Assembly: GCF_000317305.3 (NCBI RefSeq)
Contig: NC_023036.2
Coordinates: forward strand, 4,712,001 to 4,776,000
From: Mycolicibacterium neoaurum VKM Ac-1815D
GTDB taxonomy: Bacteria; Actinomycetota; Actinomycetes; Mycobacteriales; Mycobacteriaceae
Reading direction: 5' to 3'
DNA: 64,000 nucleotides
Position numbers and translations under genes: made by a program. This document shows positions 37,641 through 45,657 of the stretch, in pieces. The notes beneath the pieces were generated by a model. It saw nothing but the letters and a program-made list of their open reading frames with translations. It was not told the DNA's origin and did not search any database. Numbering within the stretch: position 1 is the stretch's first letter; each line of letters opens with the position of its first letter.

Positions 37641-38510
37641 CTATTTGAGCAAGCGCGACATTCTCCGGTCGGCGAGCTTCTTACCACCGGTCTGACAGGT
37701 GGGACAGTACTGGAAGGACTTGTCCACGAAGGAGACTTCGGCGACTGTGTCACCGCAGACGGGGCAGGGCAGCCCGGTGCGTGCGTGCACGCGCAACCCG
37801 GAACGTTTCTCCCCCTTGAGCGTCGCGGCCTGCTGCCCCACCGAACGCGCCACCGCATCGGTGAGCACCGAGGACATCGCATCGTGCAGGTCGACCAGCT
37901 GCACCTCCGACAGCTTGTTGGCGGTCGCGAAGGGTGACAGCTTGGCCACGTGCAGGATCTCGTCACTGTAGGCATTGCCGATGCCGGCGATGATCTTCTG
38001 GTCGGTGATCACCGTCTTGATCCGTCCGCCGTGCGCGGCGAGCACCTCCTTGAGGTCCTCGGGCCCCAGTGTCAGGGCGTCGGGGCCCAGCGCGGCAATC
38101 TGCGGGACATCCATCGGGTCCCGGACGACCCACACCGCAAGCCTTTTCTGGGTGCCTGCCTCGGTCAGGTCGAAACCGACGGTCTGGCCCGGTTCATCTC
38201 CGACAAGATGCACCCGCAGCGCGATCGGGCCCTTGCCGGGCTTCAGCGGTGCGGGTGCGAGCTTGTCCGACCAACGCAGCCAGCCGGCCCGCGACAGATG
38301 GGTGATCAGGTACATCTCGCCCACTTGCAGCCCCAGGTACTTACCCCACCGCTGCGCCCCCGTGACCGGCCGCCCGTACAGCGCGGTCACGGGCGGATCG
38401 AAGGTCTTCAGAACCGACAACGCGGAGATGTCCACCCGCACGATCTGGCGGCCGACGGCGTGGCGGCGCAGATGGTCGGCGAGCGCCTCGACCTCGGGAA
38501 GCTCGGGCAT
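37641..38510 (-). CDS. Fpg/Nei family DNA glycosylase
   Basis: A 289-residue base-excision repair glycosylase/AP lyase. It begins PELPEVEALADHL (Pro2 nucleophile and Glu3 after Met removal), has the H2TH region with KIIAGIGNAYSDEIL, and ends with a zinc finger CPVC-x16-CPTC. The KYLGLQVGE segment supplies the beta-hairpin Lys. The ATG at 38510 is fixed by the obligatory MPELPEVE start. From memory the M. tuberculosis counterpart Rv0944 is annotated as only about 158 residues, so this copy would be the full-length form. Substrate (oxidised purine or pyrimidine) is not predictable here. Confidence 0.9.
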   Translation of the reverse strand: MPELPEVEALADHLRRHAVGRQIVRVDISALSVLKTFDPPVTALYGRPVTGAQRWGKYLGLQVGEMYLITHLSRAGWLRWSDKLAPAPLKPGKGPIALRVHLVGDEPGQTVGFDLTEAGTQKRLAVWVVRDPMDVPQIAALGPDALTLGPEDLKEVLAAHGGRIKTVITDQKIIAGIGNAYSDEILHVAKLSPFATANKLSEVQLVDLHDAMSSVLTDAVARSVGQQAATLKGEKRSGLRVHARTGLPCPVCGDTVAEVSFVDKSFQYCPTCQTGGKKLADRRMSRLLK

Positions 38511-38537
38511 GGGTCCAGTGTGCAGGACGGGCACCGA

Positions 38538-38543
38538 TATCGT
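38538..38543 (+). promoter_or_regulatory. -10 element (TATCGT) of a leaderless transcript
   Basis: TATCGT ends 7 nt before the GTG at 38551 of the FUSC gene, in the 40-bp divergent gap with the Fpg gene. Fits TANNNT leaderless architecture. Confidence 0.45.
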
Positions 38544-38550
38544 CTCTGAT

Positions 38551-40137
38551 GTGCTGGCGGCGGTGCGGCGGTTCCTGGTGATCAACCCGGCGCCGGGGCG
38601 GTGGCAGTTCGCGGCGCGCGCCGGTATCTGCATGGCGATTCCGGTGCTGGTGGGCTGGCTGCTCGGCGACACCGGCGCCGGGCTGATCGCCGTGATCGGC
38701 GGGTTCACCTCGCTCTATGGCAGCGGCAGGCCCTATCGGAACCGGGCCGGTTACCTGGCGACCATCGCGGCGTGTTTCGCGGCCGCGGTGGCCCTCGGCG
38801 ACTGGGCGGCGGCCATCCCGGTGCTCGGCCTGGTGACCATCACCGTGATCGCGATGGTGGCCGTCCTGGTCTGCCATGCGCTGAGTGTGGGTCCGCCCGG
38901 CGCGTTCATGTTCGTGCTGGGCTGTGCCGCCGGTACCGGCACCGCGTCGACCCATCTGCCGCCCTGGCATATCGGCCTCCTGGTACTCGCCGGTGGCGCG
39001 TTCTCCTGGGTGGTGCACATGCTCGGGGCGCTGTGGGAGCCGCTCGTGGGCGACGGGGGAAGGCACGGACCGGAGGCGCGGGCGGTCGCGACCGCCCGCA
39101 CCGCCGTCGAGCGCTATCGGGGCAGCGGCGACAACACCGACCGGCATCTGGCCGCCAAGGCGTTGCATCAGGCGTGGACAACCTTGGTCAACTATCAGCC
39201 GACGCACTCCGAACCCGATGCTGTGGTCGACCGCCTGCGCGCGGAGAACCTGTATCTGCACCGGGTGTTCGGTGCCATCGTCGACGGTGCCCGAGCGACC
39301 GATCCCGCTCCTGCCGAGAGCACCGCACGTGTGCGGTTGCCGCTGGGCAGGCCCGGTAATGCCGCCCTGCTGCGCCGGGCGTTGAGTCCGGGTTCGGAGT
39401 CCATGCGGGTGTCGCTGCGGGTCGGGGTCGCGGTGGCGCTGTCCGGTGCGGCGGCACTGCTTTTCACCGCCGACCATTCGTACTGGGCGATGGCCACCGC
39501 GGTGCTGGTGCTGTACCAGGGGTTCGACTGGTCGCGCACCGTGCAACGCGGCGCCGAACGCATGGTGGGCACGCTGCTCGGGCTGGGGCTGGCGGCCGCG
39601 ATCCTGGCCTGGCAGCCGCAGGGCTGGTGGCTGGTGACGGTGGTGGCCGTGCTGCAGTTCGCCATCGAGATGTTCGTGGTGCGCAATTACACCATCGCCG
39701 TCATCTTCATCACCCCGCTGGCACTGACCATCGCCGCCGGCGGCCGTCCCGTCGCCGACCTGGGTCACTTCCTGGTGACCCGGGGCCTGGATACCGTGAT
39801 CGGTTGTGTGATCGCCCTTCTGGTGTATCGGGTGGCGCTGCGTAGGCACGGGCCGGCCCCGCTGAAGGCCGCCCTGGCCCGAACCGTGGCCGCGACCCAC
39901 CGGACCGATGTGCATCTGCGGGCGGGGGCGGTGAGCAGTACGCCGGCCCGCGCCGCGCGCCGGGATCTACAACTGAGCACGCTGGCACTGCTGGAGACCT
40001 ATCAGGCGGCGATCGGCGGATCGGCCGCGCAACGGGCCGACGCCGAGCGGTTGTGGCCGACGGTGGCGGCCGCCGAACAGGATGCGTATCAGACGTTGGC
40101 GGCGTGCTGGGTGCATGAGCACCCGGAGAACGGTTAG
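38551..40137 (+). CDS. FUSC family membrane protein
   Basis: A 528-residue protein of the fusaric-acid-resistance (FUSC/YccS) family. Two hydrophobic clusters, at about residues 20-165 and 290-430, each contain several transmembrane helices, and both are followed by soluble helical regions. The second cluster carries the FUSC signature FDWSRTVQRGAERMVGTLLG. Members are thought to export aromatic acids or other toxic compounds, but substrates are rarely known. The GTG start is supported by the leaderless -10 element. Its stop overlaps that of the convergent holin-like gene by 3 bp. Confidence 0.82.
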   Translation: MLAAVRRFLVINPAPGRWQFAARAGICMAIPVLVGWLLGDTGAGLIAVIGGFTSLYGSGRPYRNRAGYLATIAACFAAAVALGDWAAAIPVLGLVTITVIAMVAVLVCHALSVGPPGAFMFVLGCAAGTGTASTHLPPWHIGLLVLAGGAFSWVVHMLGALWEPLVGDGGRHGPEARAVATARTAVERYRGSGDNTDRHLAAKALHQAWTTLVNYQPTHSEPDAVVDRLRAENLYLHRVFGAIVDGARATDPAPAESTARVRLPLGRPGNAALLRRALSPGSESMRVSLRVGVAVALSGAAALLFTADHSYWAMATAVLVLYQGFDWSRTVQRGAERMVGTLLGLGLAAAILAWQPQGWWLVTVVAVLQFAIEMFVVRNYTIAVIFITPLALTIAAGGRPVADLGHFLVTRGLDTVIGCVIALLVYRVALRRHGPAPLKAALARTVAATHRTDVHLRAGAVSSTPARAARRDLQLSTLALLETYQAAIGGSAAQRADAERLWPTVAAAEQDAYQTLAACWVHEHPENG

Positions 40138-40529
40138 CGCTCAGACCTTTTCAGGTCACTGGCGAGCAACGACAGCAACCAGCTGACGATGGACAGCACG
40201 ATGGCGGCCCAGATGGCGGTCCACCAGAACTCGTCGATCTGCAGACCCCAGTGGGTGGTGTTCTCGGTGATCCAGGAGGTGATCCAGAGCATCCATGCGT
40301 TGATGACGATGTGGATCAGGCCCAGGGTCAGGATGTAGAGCGGTATCGAGATGAACTGCACGATCGGTTTGACGACCGCGTTGACGAGCCCGAACACCAC
40401 CGCGACGATGAAGATGATGCCGACCCGCTGCAGCGTCGAGTCACCACCGACAATGCTGATCCCCGGGACCAGCATCGTCACCACCCAGAGCGCGACCCCG
40501 GTCAGTGCTGCCCGCAGCAGAAAACCCAT
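40134..40529 (-). CDS. Phage holin family 4-like membrane protein
   Basis: A 131-residue protein with four transmembrane segments (about residues 5-25, 33-55, 62-85 and 105-125), matching the Phage_holin_4_2 type (GFLLRAALTGVALWVVTMLV, FGLVNAVVKPI, LTLGLIHIVINAWML). Despite the name, this family is widespread in chromosomes and its role is unknown; nothing phage-like surrounds it. The ATG at 40529 starts 5 bp beyond the cobF stop on the same strand, so cobF and this gene are probably co-transcribed. Confidence 0.85.
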   Translation of the reverse strand: MGFLLRAALTGVALWVVTMLVPGISIVGGDSTLQRVGIIFIVAVVFGLVNAVVKPIVQFISIPLYILTLGLIHIVINAWMLWITSWITENTTHWGLQIDEFWWTAIWAAIVLSIVSWLLSLLASDLKRSER

Positions 40530-40534
40530 GGCCG

Positions 40535-41281
40535 TCAGTCTGCCGCCCGCAGCAGGTAGATGTCCATGATCCAGCCGTGTCGTTGCCTTGCCGCGGCGCG
40601 GATTTCGGTGATCTGGTCGGCGACCTCTCCCACGGTGCCTGCCACCAGCAACTCGTCGGGAGTTCCCAGATAGGCGCCCCACCAGATCCGGGTATCGGGT
40701 GGGCAGCCGCGGAAGGAGCAGTCCCCGTCGAGCATCACCACGGCCGCGCCGCTCAGCCCGTCGGCACGCAGCCTGCGCCCGGTGGTGATCAGCACGGGCT
40801 CGCCAATATCGTTGAGCGGGATGCGATGCCGCGCGGTCAGCGACTGGATGGCCGTGATACCGGGTATGACGTCGAACTCGAAGTCCACGTGTTCGGCGAC
40901 GCGATCGAGGATGCGCAGGGTGCTGTCGTAGAGCGACGGGTCACCCCAGGCCAGGAAGGACCCGCTCGCCCCATCGGGCAGTTCGGTCTCGATGGCACGG
41001 GCCCACAGTTTCGCCCGTGCCGCGTGCCAGTCGTCGACGGCCTGCTCGTAGGGCACGTCGGCGGCCCGCGTGGGGTCGGGCAGTGTGACGAACCGGTATC
41101 CGGGCTTCTCGATGAAGCGATCACAGATGAGTCTGCGCAGCGCGACCAGATCGTCCTTGGCCTCGCCCTTGTCCATCGCGAAGAAGACCTGGGTGTCGTT
41201 GAGTGCCGAGATGGCCTGCACTGTCACGTAGTCGGGGTCGCCTGCTCCGATGCCGATCACATGAATGGTGCGCACCCGCAA
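40535..41281 (-). CDS. cobF: Precorrin-6A synthase (deacetylating)
   Basis: CobF, 248 residues, a SAM-dependent methyltransferase of the aerobic cobalamin pathway: it methylates precorrin-5 at C1 and removes the acetyl group to give precorrin-6A. The N-terminal GIGAGDPDYVTVQA SAM loop, FLAWGDPSLYDST and VIPGITAIQSLTA blocks are typical. No other cob gene is nearby, so it is an orphan locus. I recall that cobF is missing from M. tuberculosis but present in M. canettii and environmental mycobacteria, which fits an environmental species here. Confidence 0.92.
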   Translation of the reverse strand: MRVRTIHVIGIGAGDPDYVTVQAISALNDTQVFFAMDKGEAKDDLVALRRLICDRFIEKPGYRFVTLPDPTRAADVPYEQAVDDWHAARAKLWARAIETELPDGASGSFLAWGDPSLYDSTLRILDRVAEHVDFEFDVIPGITAIQSLTARHRIPLNDIGEPVLITTGRRLRADGLSGAAVVMLDGDCSFRGCPPDTRIWWGAYLGTPDELLVAGTVGEVADQITEIRAAARQRHGWIMDIYLLRAAD

Positions 41282-41306
41282 AGGTTAGTCGATCGGATTT
41301 ACCCGG

Positions 41307-41346
41307 TACCGCAGGTATTGACTACCGCTGGTATCGGGCTTACCGT
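41307..41346 (+). promoter_or_regulatory. Sigma-A promoter overlapped by two TACCGCWGGTA palindromes
   Basis: TTGACT (41318-41323) and TACCGT (41341-41346) with a 17-bp spacer form a near-ideal promoter. Two 11-bp palindromes, TACCGCAGGTA (41307-41317) and TACCGCTGGTA (41323-41333), start 16 bp apart and flank or overlap the -35 element, so a repressor could occlude it. It drives the AurF-like gene; the regulator is unknown. Confidence 0.65.
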
Positions 41347-41379
41347 CGGAGCTTCGGACCGCTCAAGGGAGAGTCGACG

Positions 41380-42588
41380 ATGACCGCTTCGATGAAGGCA
41401 GGGACCACACGCGCCGAGTTCGCCGAGCGCCTGCTCAAGGGGTCGGTACGCAAGTCGTACGAGCCGATCGTCGACATCGACTGGGACGCACCGCTGGATC
41501 CCGACAAGTTCTATCTGCCGCCCAGGGTGGTCTCGCTGTACGGCACCGAACTCTGGGAGTCGATGAGCCGGGCCGAGCAGATCGAGCTGTCCCGCCAAGA
41601 ACTGGTCAACACCCTCTCGGCGGGAATCTGGTTCGAGAACATCCTCAATCAGTCGCTGCTTCGCAAGATGATGCATGCCGACCCCACCGCGGCCACCACC
41701 CACTACGAGCTCACCGAACTCGGCGACGAGACCCGACACATGGTGATGTTCGGCAAGGCGATCGCCAAGGTGGGCGCCAAACCGGTACGTCCGCGGCTCT
41801 ACCAGCGGATCATCATCAATACCTTGCCGTTCGCATTCCGCGGGTCGGTGTTGTGGGTGGCCGCGCTGATCGGCGAGGAGATCTTCGATTCCCTGCAGCG
41901 CCAGATGATGGACGATGACGAGTTGCAGCCGATGGTGCAGCGACTCATGCGTATCCACGTCACCGAGGAGGCCCGCCACATCCAGTTCGCGCGTGACGGG
42001 CTACGCAAGCGCACGCCGGAGATGTCGCGGGCCAAGCGGATCTGGGTCGGCAATCTCAACGGGCTCGGCGGGCCGTTCTTCCGCCACCTGTTCACCAATG
42101 CGGTGCAGTACCGCCGGGTCGGCTTGGACGGCAGGGCCGCGCGCCGGATGGCCCGCCGCTCCCCACACCGACACCAGGTACAGATCACCGGGTTCGCGCC
42201 ACTGGCGTCGTTCCTCGACGAGGTCGGCCTGATGGGTCCGATCGCCCGGCGGATGTGGCGACGCAGCGCGTTCCTGCCGAGCGGCACGATCGGTACCGCC
42301 GGCGGCGTCGAGGACACCGGCCAGGACGGCCCGTCCGACGATGACCTCTACAGCGGCCCCGCGACGGTCGACGGCCGCGAGGTCCAGGTCCTGCTGGCCG
42401 GGCATCTGGACCCGATCGACGGTCGATACCATTGGCGTGGAACGGTTTTGGCGCCACTACCCGAGGGCGCCGGCAATCCGGTCTCGATCACCATCGGCGA
42501 GCGCACCGCATCGGCGAAGTTCACCGAGCGCAGCCAGCAGGGTGGCTACTCGATCGCCGGGGTGGGCACACCCCCCTTCCCGCGCTAG
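41380..42588 (+). CDS. AurF-like di-iron oxygenase with DUF4873 C-domain
   Basis: A 402-residue protein. The N-terminal part (about residues 1-300) is a ferritin-like AurF (p-aminobenzoate N-oxygenase) domain with a GDETRH motif (Glu117, His120), GEEIFDSLQ and TEEARH (Glu196/197, His200), consistent with a carboxylate-bridged di-iron site. The last 90 residues (YSGPATVDGREVQVLL onward, then DPIDGRYHWRG) form a DUF4873 domain, common in mycobacteria next to flavin monooxygenases. AurF oxidises arylamines, but mycobacterial relatives are uncharacterised, so the substrate may be a lipid or amine. Preceded by AAGGGAGAG; its promoter carries tandem operators. Confidence 0.85.
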   Translation: MTASMKAGTTRAEFAERLLKGSVRKSYEPIVDIDWDAPLDPDKFYLPPRVVSLYGTELWESMSRAEQIELSRQELVNTLSAGIWFENILNQSLLRKMMHADPTAATTHYELTELGDETRHMVMFGKAIAKVGAKPVRPRLYQRIIINTLPFAFRGSVLWVAALIGEEIFDSLQRQMMDDDELQPMVQRLMRIHVTEEARHIQFARDGLRKRTPEMSRAKRIWVGNLNGLGGPFFRHLFTNAVQYRRVGLDGRAARRMARRSPHRHQVQITGFAPLASFLDEVGLMGPIARRMWRRSAFLPSGTIGTAGGVEDTGQDGPSDDDLYSGPATVDGREVQVLLAGHLDPIDGRYHWRGTVLAPLPEGAGNPVSITIGERTASAKFTERSQQGGYSIAGVGTPPFPR

Positions 42589-42634
42589 ACAGGCCGCCGC
42601 CACATTCCGAACTCGGCGTTTCGCACCGAAAAAC

Positions 42635-42652
42635 TAGAACGTGTTCTAGTAT
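42635..42652. promoter_or_regulatory. KstR-type operator overlapping the -10 element
   Basis: TAGAACGTGTTCTA (42635-42648) matches TnnAACnnGTTnnA, and with flanking C and G gives perfect 7-bp arms. It overlaps TAGTAT (42647-42652), a -10 element ending 7 nt before the ATG of the LLM gene, so KstR binding would directly block a leaderless promoter. Confidence 0.82.
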
Positions 42653-42659
42653 CGGGCTC

Positions 42660-43535
42660 ATGCGGTTCACCTATGCGGAAGCCATGACCGATCCGAAGTA
42701 CTACATCCCGTTGGCCAAGGCCGCCGACGAAGCCGGGTACCACGCGATGACCATCCCGGACAGCATCGCCTATCCCGAGGTCTCGGACTCGAAGTATCCC
42801 TATACCGAGGACGGCAACCGGGAGTTCCTCGACGGCAAGTCGTTCATCGAGTCATTCGCGCTCATCGGTGCGCTCTCGGCCGTCACGACCAAACTCCACT
42901 TCAACATCTTCGTGTTGAAGCTGCCGATCCGGCCGCCGGCGCTGGTGGCCAAGCAGGCCGGATCACTGGCCGCGATGTTCGACAACCGGCTCGGTCTCGG
43001 CGTCGGCACCAGCCCGTGGCCCGAGGACTACGAGATCATGGGTGTGCCGTTCGCCCGCCGCGGCAAGCGGATGGACGAATGCATCGATGTCATCCGCGGT
43101 CTGACCTCCGGGGACTACTTCGAGTACCACGGCGAGTTCTACGACATCCCGAGCACCAAGATGACCCCGGCACCCACCAAACCGGTGCCGATCCTGGTCG
43201 GCGGCCATGCCGATGCCGCGCTGCGCCGGGCCGCCCGCAACGACGGCTGGATGCACGGCGGTGGCGATCCGGCCGACCTCGATCCGTTGCTGGCCAAGCT
43301 CGCGAAGTTCCGCGAGGAGGAGGAACGCATCGGCAAGGCCGACGAGTTCCAGATCCACGTCATCTCCATCGACGGGTTCACCCTCGACGGGGTGAAGCGC
43401 CTCGAGGACAAGGGCGTCACCGACGTCATCGTCGGTTTCCGGATCCCGTACATCATGGGCCAGGACACCGAGCCGCTCGACGACAAGATCCGCAACCTGG
43501 AATGGTTCGCCGAGAACGTCATCGCCAAGTGCTGA
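42660..43535 (+). CDS. LLM-class F420-dependent oxidoreductase (Rv0940c-like)
   Basis: A 291-residue luciferase-like TIM-barrel enzyme with TIPDSIAYPE, AAMFDNRLGLGVGTSPW (about residues 103-119) and PVPILVGGHADAALRRAA. It belongs to the F420-dependent group by pattern. The KstR operator 11 nt upstream and leaderless architecture suggest induction with the cholesterol regulon. Paralogous to the LLM gene at 19750, which has the same type of operator. It converges on the methyltransferase gene with a 13-bp gap. Reaction unknown. Confidence 0.87.
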   Translation: MRFTYAEAMTDPKYYIPLAKAADEAGYHAMTIPDSIAYPEVSDSKYPYTEDGNREFLDGKSFIESFALIGALSAVTTKLHFNIFVLKLPIRPPALVAKQAGSLAAMFDNRLGLGVGTSPWPEDYEIMGVPFARRGKRMDECIDVIRGLTSGDYFEYHGEFYDIPSTKMTPAPTKPVPILVGGHADAALRRAARNDGWMHGGGDPADLDPLLAKLAKFREEEERIGKADEFQIHVISIDGFTLDGVKRLEDKGVTDVIVGFRIPYIMGQDTEPLDDKIRNLEWFAENVIAKC

Positions 43536-43548
43536 CGTCGACGGCGCG

Positions 43549-44376
43549 CTACCTCGGCTTGACGGCCTGCACGGTGTAGGTGAGCGGCAGCCGTTCGGGG
43601 TGCTCGGCGAGCACGTACTCACCGTCGTACTCGGCGCTCTCGACCATGGCCTCGAGCGCTTTCCACGGCGCCTCGCGGTGTTCCTCCAGCGCCGTCACGC
43701 CCAGACCGGCGGCGGTCAGGGCAGTGAAGACCTCGCCGAGACCGTGATTGAAGGACACCCCGGCCGATGCCGCGAGCGTTCCCTGCCCGGCGTAGCTGCT
43801 CGGCTCGTCGAACGCGGTTCCCGCCGTCTCGAAGTACGGATAGTGCACCACCAGCAGATCATCGGATCGGGTATCACCGATCGTGTCGAGCATCGGGTGC
43901 CCCTCCCGCATGAACAACCGTCCGCCGGGACGCAGGAGTTCGGCGACCACCGTCGCCCATCGCCGGATATCGGGCAGCCAGCACAGCGCACCGATACCGG
44001 TGTAGACCAGATCGCAGCACTGCCCACCGAGAGCGCCGACCGCGTCGTAGACATCGGACTCGACGAATCCGACCGGGTTGCCGGCGCGCGCCGCCAGCGC
44101 GGTGCCCGCGGCGACGGCCGACGGCGAGAAGTCCAGTCCGGTCACCGATCTCGGCCCGAGCCGGGCCAATGAAACGGTGTCGGTGCCGATATGGCATTGC
44201 AGGTGCACCACGTCGAGTCCGCTGATGTCCCCGAGGCGCGGCAGGTCGTAGCGCACCACGCCGGACAGGTATCGAGGGTCTGCGAAACCGTCGAGTTCGT
44301 AACCACCCGGCCCCAGGTGTATCGGGACCCGCGACTCCCAGTTCGCCAGGTTCAGCGCCCGCCAGTTCTCGGTCAT
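43549..44376 (-). CDS. Class I SAM-dependent methyltransferase
   Basis: A 275-residue methyltransferase with motif I VVHLQCHIGTDTVSLAR (variant HIGTDT in place of GxGxG, near residue 62), the acidic GLDFSP loop and RPGGRLFMREGHPM. The LQCHIG variant is seen in a clade of uncharacterised actinobacterial methyltransferases. It lies 43 bp after the ROK regulator on the same strand and is probably co-transcribed with it. The ATG at 44376 is chosen; the ORF runs further upstream into the ROK gene. Substrate unknown. Confidence 0.82.
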   Translation of the reverse strand: MTENWRALNLANWESRVPIHLGPGGYELDGFADPRYLSGVVRYDLPRLGDISGLDVVHLQCHIGTDTVSLARLGPRSVTGLDFSPSAVAAGTALAARAGNPVGFVESDVYDAVGALGGQCCDLVYTGIGALCWLPDIRRWATVVAELLRPGGRLFMREGHPMLDTIGDTRSDDLLVVHYPYFETAGTAFDEPSSYAGQGTLAASAGVSFNHGLGEVFTALTAAGLGVTALEEHREAPWKALEAMVESAEYDGEYVLAEHPERLPLTYTVQAVKPR

Positions 44377-44419
44377 GGGAGAACATTCTGGCATCGGCCG
44401 CGCCATTCGGGTCTCGGCG

Positions 44420-45559
44420 TCAGAAGCGTGCGTCGATCGCGGCGACGCTGAGCACGTGTTCGAGCACGAGCATCGCCGTACCGACCGTGGCGGAACGGTC
44501 GCCATGTGTCGCCGGGCGCACCTGCAGAGCCCCGGTGGCTTCGGCGGTGGCGTTGCCGTACAACGACTCTCGCAGGCCCGCCACGAACATCTCGTACACT
44601 CCGGCCATATCGCCCGCGATCACGACGGCAGCCGGGTTGAGCAGGTTCACCGCAGGCGCTATCCCCGCACCGACGGCGCGCCCACTCTCGCGGACCATTC
44701 GGCGGGCCTCGGGGTCACCGTCGGCGGCCAGCTCGGCAACATCACGCAGGTGCCGGACGGATATGCCCTGCTGCTGTAATGCCCGCACGATCGCCCATCC
44801 GCCCGCGACGGCCTCCAGGCACCCGGTGTTCCCACAGCGGCACGGAATGCCTTCTGCCGCAACGACCTTGTTATGACCGAACTCGCCCGCGGCCTGATTC
44901 GCGCCACGCAACAGCACGCCCCCGGCGATGATGCCCGCACCGAGACCGCTGGAGGCCTTGACCACCAGCACATCGTCATCGCCACCGCGTTCGGCCAGCG
45001 CGATGGCGTTCGCATCGTTGTCCAACACGATGGGCGCGGACCCGATGCGCGGCAATGCCTCCAGGTAGGGACGCAGCGGCACACCATCCCAGCCGCGCAG
45101 GATCGCCGATCCGCAGCTGCAGCCCCGTTCGGCATCGACCGTACCCGGCAGGGTCAGCCCGACACCGTGGATGTCGACCCCCGGAAACTGCTCCAGCAGG
45201 ACGTCGAGCCCCTTGCCGATATCGGGCATCAGGTCCGCAGGACCGAGCGCGACTTCGGAGTCGATATCGGAGAGCGCCAACACCGCGCCGGCCAGATCGC
45301 AGACCGCAAGCCGGGTGCGGCTGAGGCCCACCGCGACCGAGAGCACGATCCCGGCATCGGTATCGACGCTGAGCTGGGTGGCCGGACGTCCGCCCGTCGA
45401 GGGAGCCGGCTGACACTCCTTGACCAGCCCGGCGCCCAGCAGGACCGCCAATCTGGCACCCACCGCGGTCCTGGACAGGCCGGTCAGCGCGGTGATATCG
45501 GTACGCGTCAGCTCGCCCTTGGCCCTGATCAGGGCAAAGACTTCACCGACGCTGGCCAC
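44420..45559 (-). CDS. ROK family transcriptional regulator
   Basis: A 379-residue protein with an N-terminal winged helix (LTRTDITALTGLSRTAVGAR, about residues 17-36) and a C-terminal sugar-kinase-like ROK domain, including the ATPase-type phosphate loops (DNDANAIALAERG) and the zinc motif GHNKVVAAEGIPCRCGNTGC. ROK repressors usually respond to sugars. It starts at GTG 45559 and is divergent from the MFS transporter, 98 bp away, so it is a good candidate to control that transporter as well as itself. Confidence 0.88.
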   Translation of the reverse strand: MASVGEVFALIRAKGELTRTDITALTGLSRTAVGARLAVLLGAGLVKECQPAPSTGGRPATQLSVDTDAGIVLSVAVGLSRTRLAVCDLAGAVLALSDIDSEVALGPADLMPDIGKGLDVLLEQFPGVDIHGVGLTLPGTVDAERGCSCGSAILRGWDGVPLRPYLEALPRIGSAPIVLDNDANAIALAERGGDDDVLVVKASSGLGAGIIAGGVLLRGANQAAGEFGHNKVVAAEGIPCRCGNTGCLEAVAGGWAIVRALQQQGISVRHLRDVAELAADGDPEARRMVRESGRAVGAGIAPAVNLLNPAAVVIAGDMAGVYEMFVAGLRESLYGNATAEATGALQVRPATHGDRSATVGTAMLVLEHVLSVAAIDARF

Positions 45560-45620
45560 ACCTCATTGCAGCACAGTTGCGTAAGATCGGCCACTTTCGC
45601 CGGAAAAAGACATAACTAAG

Positions 45621-45650
45621 TTGAACGCCGACCCTAAGTATCCGTAGGCT
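45621..45650 (+). promoter_or_regulatory. Sigma-A leaderless promoter of the MFS gene
   Basis: TTGAAC (45621-45626) and TAGGCT (45645-45650) with an 18-bp spacer; the GTG start lies 7 nt after the -10 element. The A+T-rich CATAACTAAG just upstream may hold the ROK operator. Confidence 0.6.
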
Positions 45651-45657
45651 GCTTTCG

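Noticed and set aside
40134-40529. Prophage remnant signalled by a holin-like gene
   Set aside because: The family is common in bacterial chromosomes outside phages and no other phage gene is nearby.
41282-41310. SigF promoter (GGGTAA on the minus strand) for cobF
   Set aside because: A GGGTAA is present but no GTTT or GGWWT lies 15-17 bp upstream of it.
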